From assembly GCA_021202835.1 (NCBI GenBank), contig JAJQCI010000180.1, positions 1-5,903 on the forward strand: 5,903 bases of DNA, given 5' to 3'. A program made the translations under genes and the position numbers. This DNA comes from Clostridiales bacterium (lineage in GTDB: Bacteria > Bacillota > Clostridia > Lachnospirales > CAG-274). A model generated the notes under the pieces. It searched no databases, was not told the DNA's origin, and saw only the letters and a program-made list of their open reading frames with translations. Of the stretch, positions 5,009 through 5,903 are shown piece after piece (position 1 is the stretch's first letter; each line of letters begins with the position of its first letter).

Positions 5009-5887
5009 ATGGTCATAAAGCGTGAAAAACGTGAAAAGAAAGAAAAAGGAAAAACCGGAGACAGAATTGTGACTGCTGTTTTGGTGGCTGTTTTGGTGGC
5101 AGGGCTTGTTATAATGCTTTATCCACCTGTCAGCAGCTGGTGGAATAAAAAGGTTCAGACCAGTGTTGTCAACGGTTATGAAGAAAAGGTTATGTCTATG
5201 GCGCCTGAGGAGGCCGAAGAAATGATTGAAGCCGCCGAGGCCTATAACGAAGCTTTATATCAGGTTGGCAGTTTTGAAACCTTAAGCAATCCTGAGGCGG
5301 TTTCAGGCTATTATGACACCCTTGACATTACCGGAACGGGAATAATGGGGTATATTACCATAGACAAAATAGACGTTCTTCTGCCTATTTATCACGGCAC
5401 AAGCGAATCGGTCCTTTCGGCCGGCGCAGGCCACCTTGAGGGAACCAGCCTGCCTGTTGGGGGCGAAAACACCCACTGCGTTATTTCATCACACAGAGGT
5501 TTGCCCGGGGCCACTCTTTTTACAGATTTAGACCTTCTTGAACCCGGCGACACATTTACAATCACAATTTTTGACAGAATCTACACATATGAGGTAGACA
5601 AAATTTCAATAGTACTTCCTACAGAATTCGAAAACCTTTATATTGAAGACGGACAAGACTATGTAACCCTTATGACCTGCACGCCCTACGGCATAAACAC
5701 CCACCGCCTTTTGGTAAGGGGAAAAAGAGCCGGCGGTGTAGGTATGAACAGACTTATCCGCATAACCTCACAAGCTTACAGAGTTGACACGGTAATTGTT
5801 GCCATTGTTGTTGCGATGCCTATTTTGGCGGTTCTTCTGATTTGGCTTATTATAACCACAGGAAGAAGAAAAAACAAAAAAGAATGA
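5009..5887 (+). CDS. srtC: class C sortase (pilin polymerase)
   Basis: This 292-residue membrane transpeptidase should cleave the pilin sorting motif and link subunits into a pilus. A very basic cytoplasmic tail (about 1-18) precedes a membrane helix (about 20-38). The catalytic barrel carries GYITIDKIDVLLPIYHGTSE and GHLEGTSLPVGG, then His162 in SSHRGLPGATLFTDL, Cys224 in TLMTCTPYG and Arg233 in NTHRLLVRG. A second C-terminal helix (about 257-280) and a basic tail are typical of class C enzymes. The autoinhibitory lid normally carries an Asp-Pro-aromatic motif; here the corresponding stretch reads SNPEAVSG (Asn94-Pro95-Glu96), so the lid may be altered. The gene lies downstream of the pilin, separated by a hairpin terminator, so it is probably expressed by read-through at a lower level. 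Class and activity are confident from the motifs; pairing with the adjacent pilin is inferred from position. Confidence 0.96.
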   Translation: MVIKREKREKKEKGKTGDRIVTAVLVAVLVAGLVIMLYPPVSSWWNKKVQTSVVNGYEEKVMSMAPEEAEEMIEAAEAYNEALYQVGSFETLSNPEAVSGYYDTLDITGTGIMGYITIDKIDVLLPIYHGTSESVLSAGAGHLEGTSLPVGGENTHCVISSHRGLPGATLFTDLDLLEPGDTFTITIFDRIYTYEVDKISIVLPTEFENLYIEDGQDYVTLMTCTPYGINTHRLLVRGKRAGGVGMNRLIRITSQAYRVDTVIVAIVVAMPILAVLLIWLIITTGRRKNKKE

Positions 5888-5903
5888 TTTTGGCCGGTGA
5901 AGC
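5884..5903 (+). CDS. possible start of a further gene, cut by the window edge
   Basis: An ATG overlaps the sortase stop in an ATGA (5884-5887), and the frame stays open for the six codons left in the window. Such overlaps occur twice or more in this locus, which is the main support. There is no close Shine-Dalgarno, and nothing can be said about the product. Confidence 0.2.

Overview
This window is a sortase-assembled pilus (fimbria) locus from a Gram-positive bacterium. The moderate GC content, Shine-Dalgarno style, ACA/GGC-rich codon use and gene families point to an anaerobic gut Clostridia lineage such as Lachnospiraceae or Oscillospiraceae. That placement is inference; no marker gene is present. 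All genes lie on the + strand, and both strands were considered.

Layout. A sigma-A promoter with perfect -35 and -10 hexamers (41-68) drives four tightly overlapping genes. These are an LPQTG-anchored surface protein with two pilin-like domains and a roughly 200-residue Thr/Ser/Gly/Pro stalk (169-1593), a sortase that is not of the class C type (1590-2252), a small cytoplasmic coiled-coil protein (2245-2553), and a type I signal peptidase with an intact Ser/Lys dyad (2534-3121). A 282-bp intergenic region follows. It holds an orphan GAAAGGAGG sequence, several short hairpins, and a pair of 22-bp near-palindromic direct repeats that overlap a candidate promoter. Next comes the three-domain major (backbone) pilin (3404-4888), which has an MPATG sorting motif. 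A strong hairpin terminator or attenuator (4929-4970) separates it from a class C, pilus-polymerising sortase (5009-5887). A possible next gene may start in an ATGA overlap at the right edge.

How the parts probably work together. The signal peptidase matures the pilins during export. The class C sortase cleaves MPATG on the major pilin and joins subunits through a pilin-motif lysine. The other sortase may join the LPQTG stalk protein, a likely wall-anchor or accessory pilin, to the cell wall. The coiled-coil protein belongs to a small family I recognise from its AGSIAEAAL motif beside sortase genes, but I know of no established function for it. The overall architecture resembles known Gram-positive pilus islands. 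The least explained parts are the 3255-3364 regulatory region and the conserved coiled-coil gene. I do not see a wholly new system.
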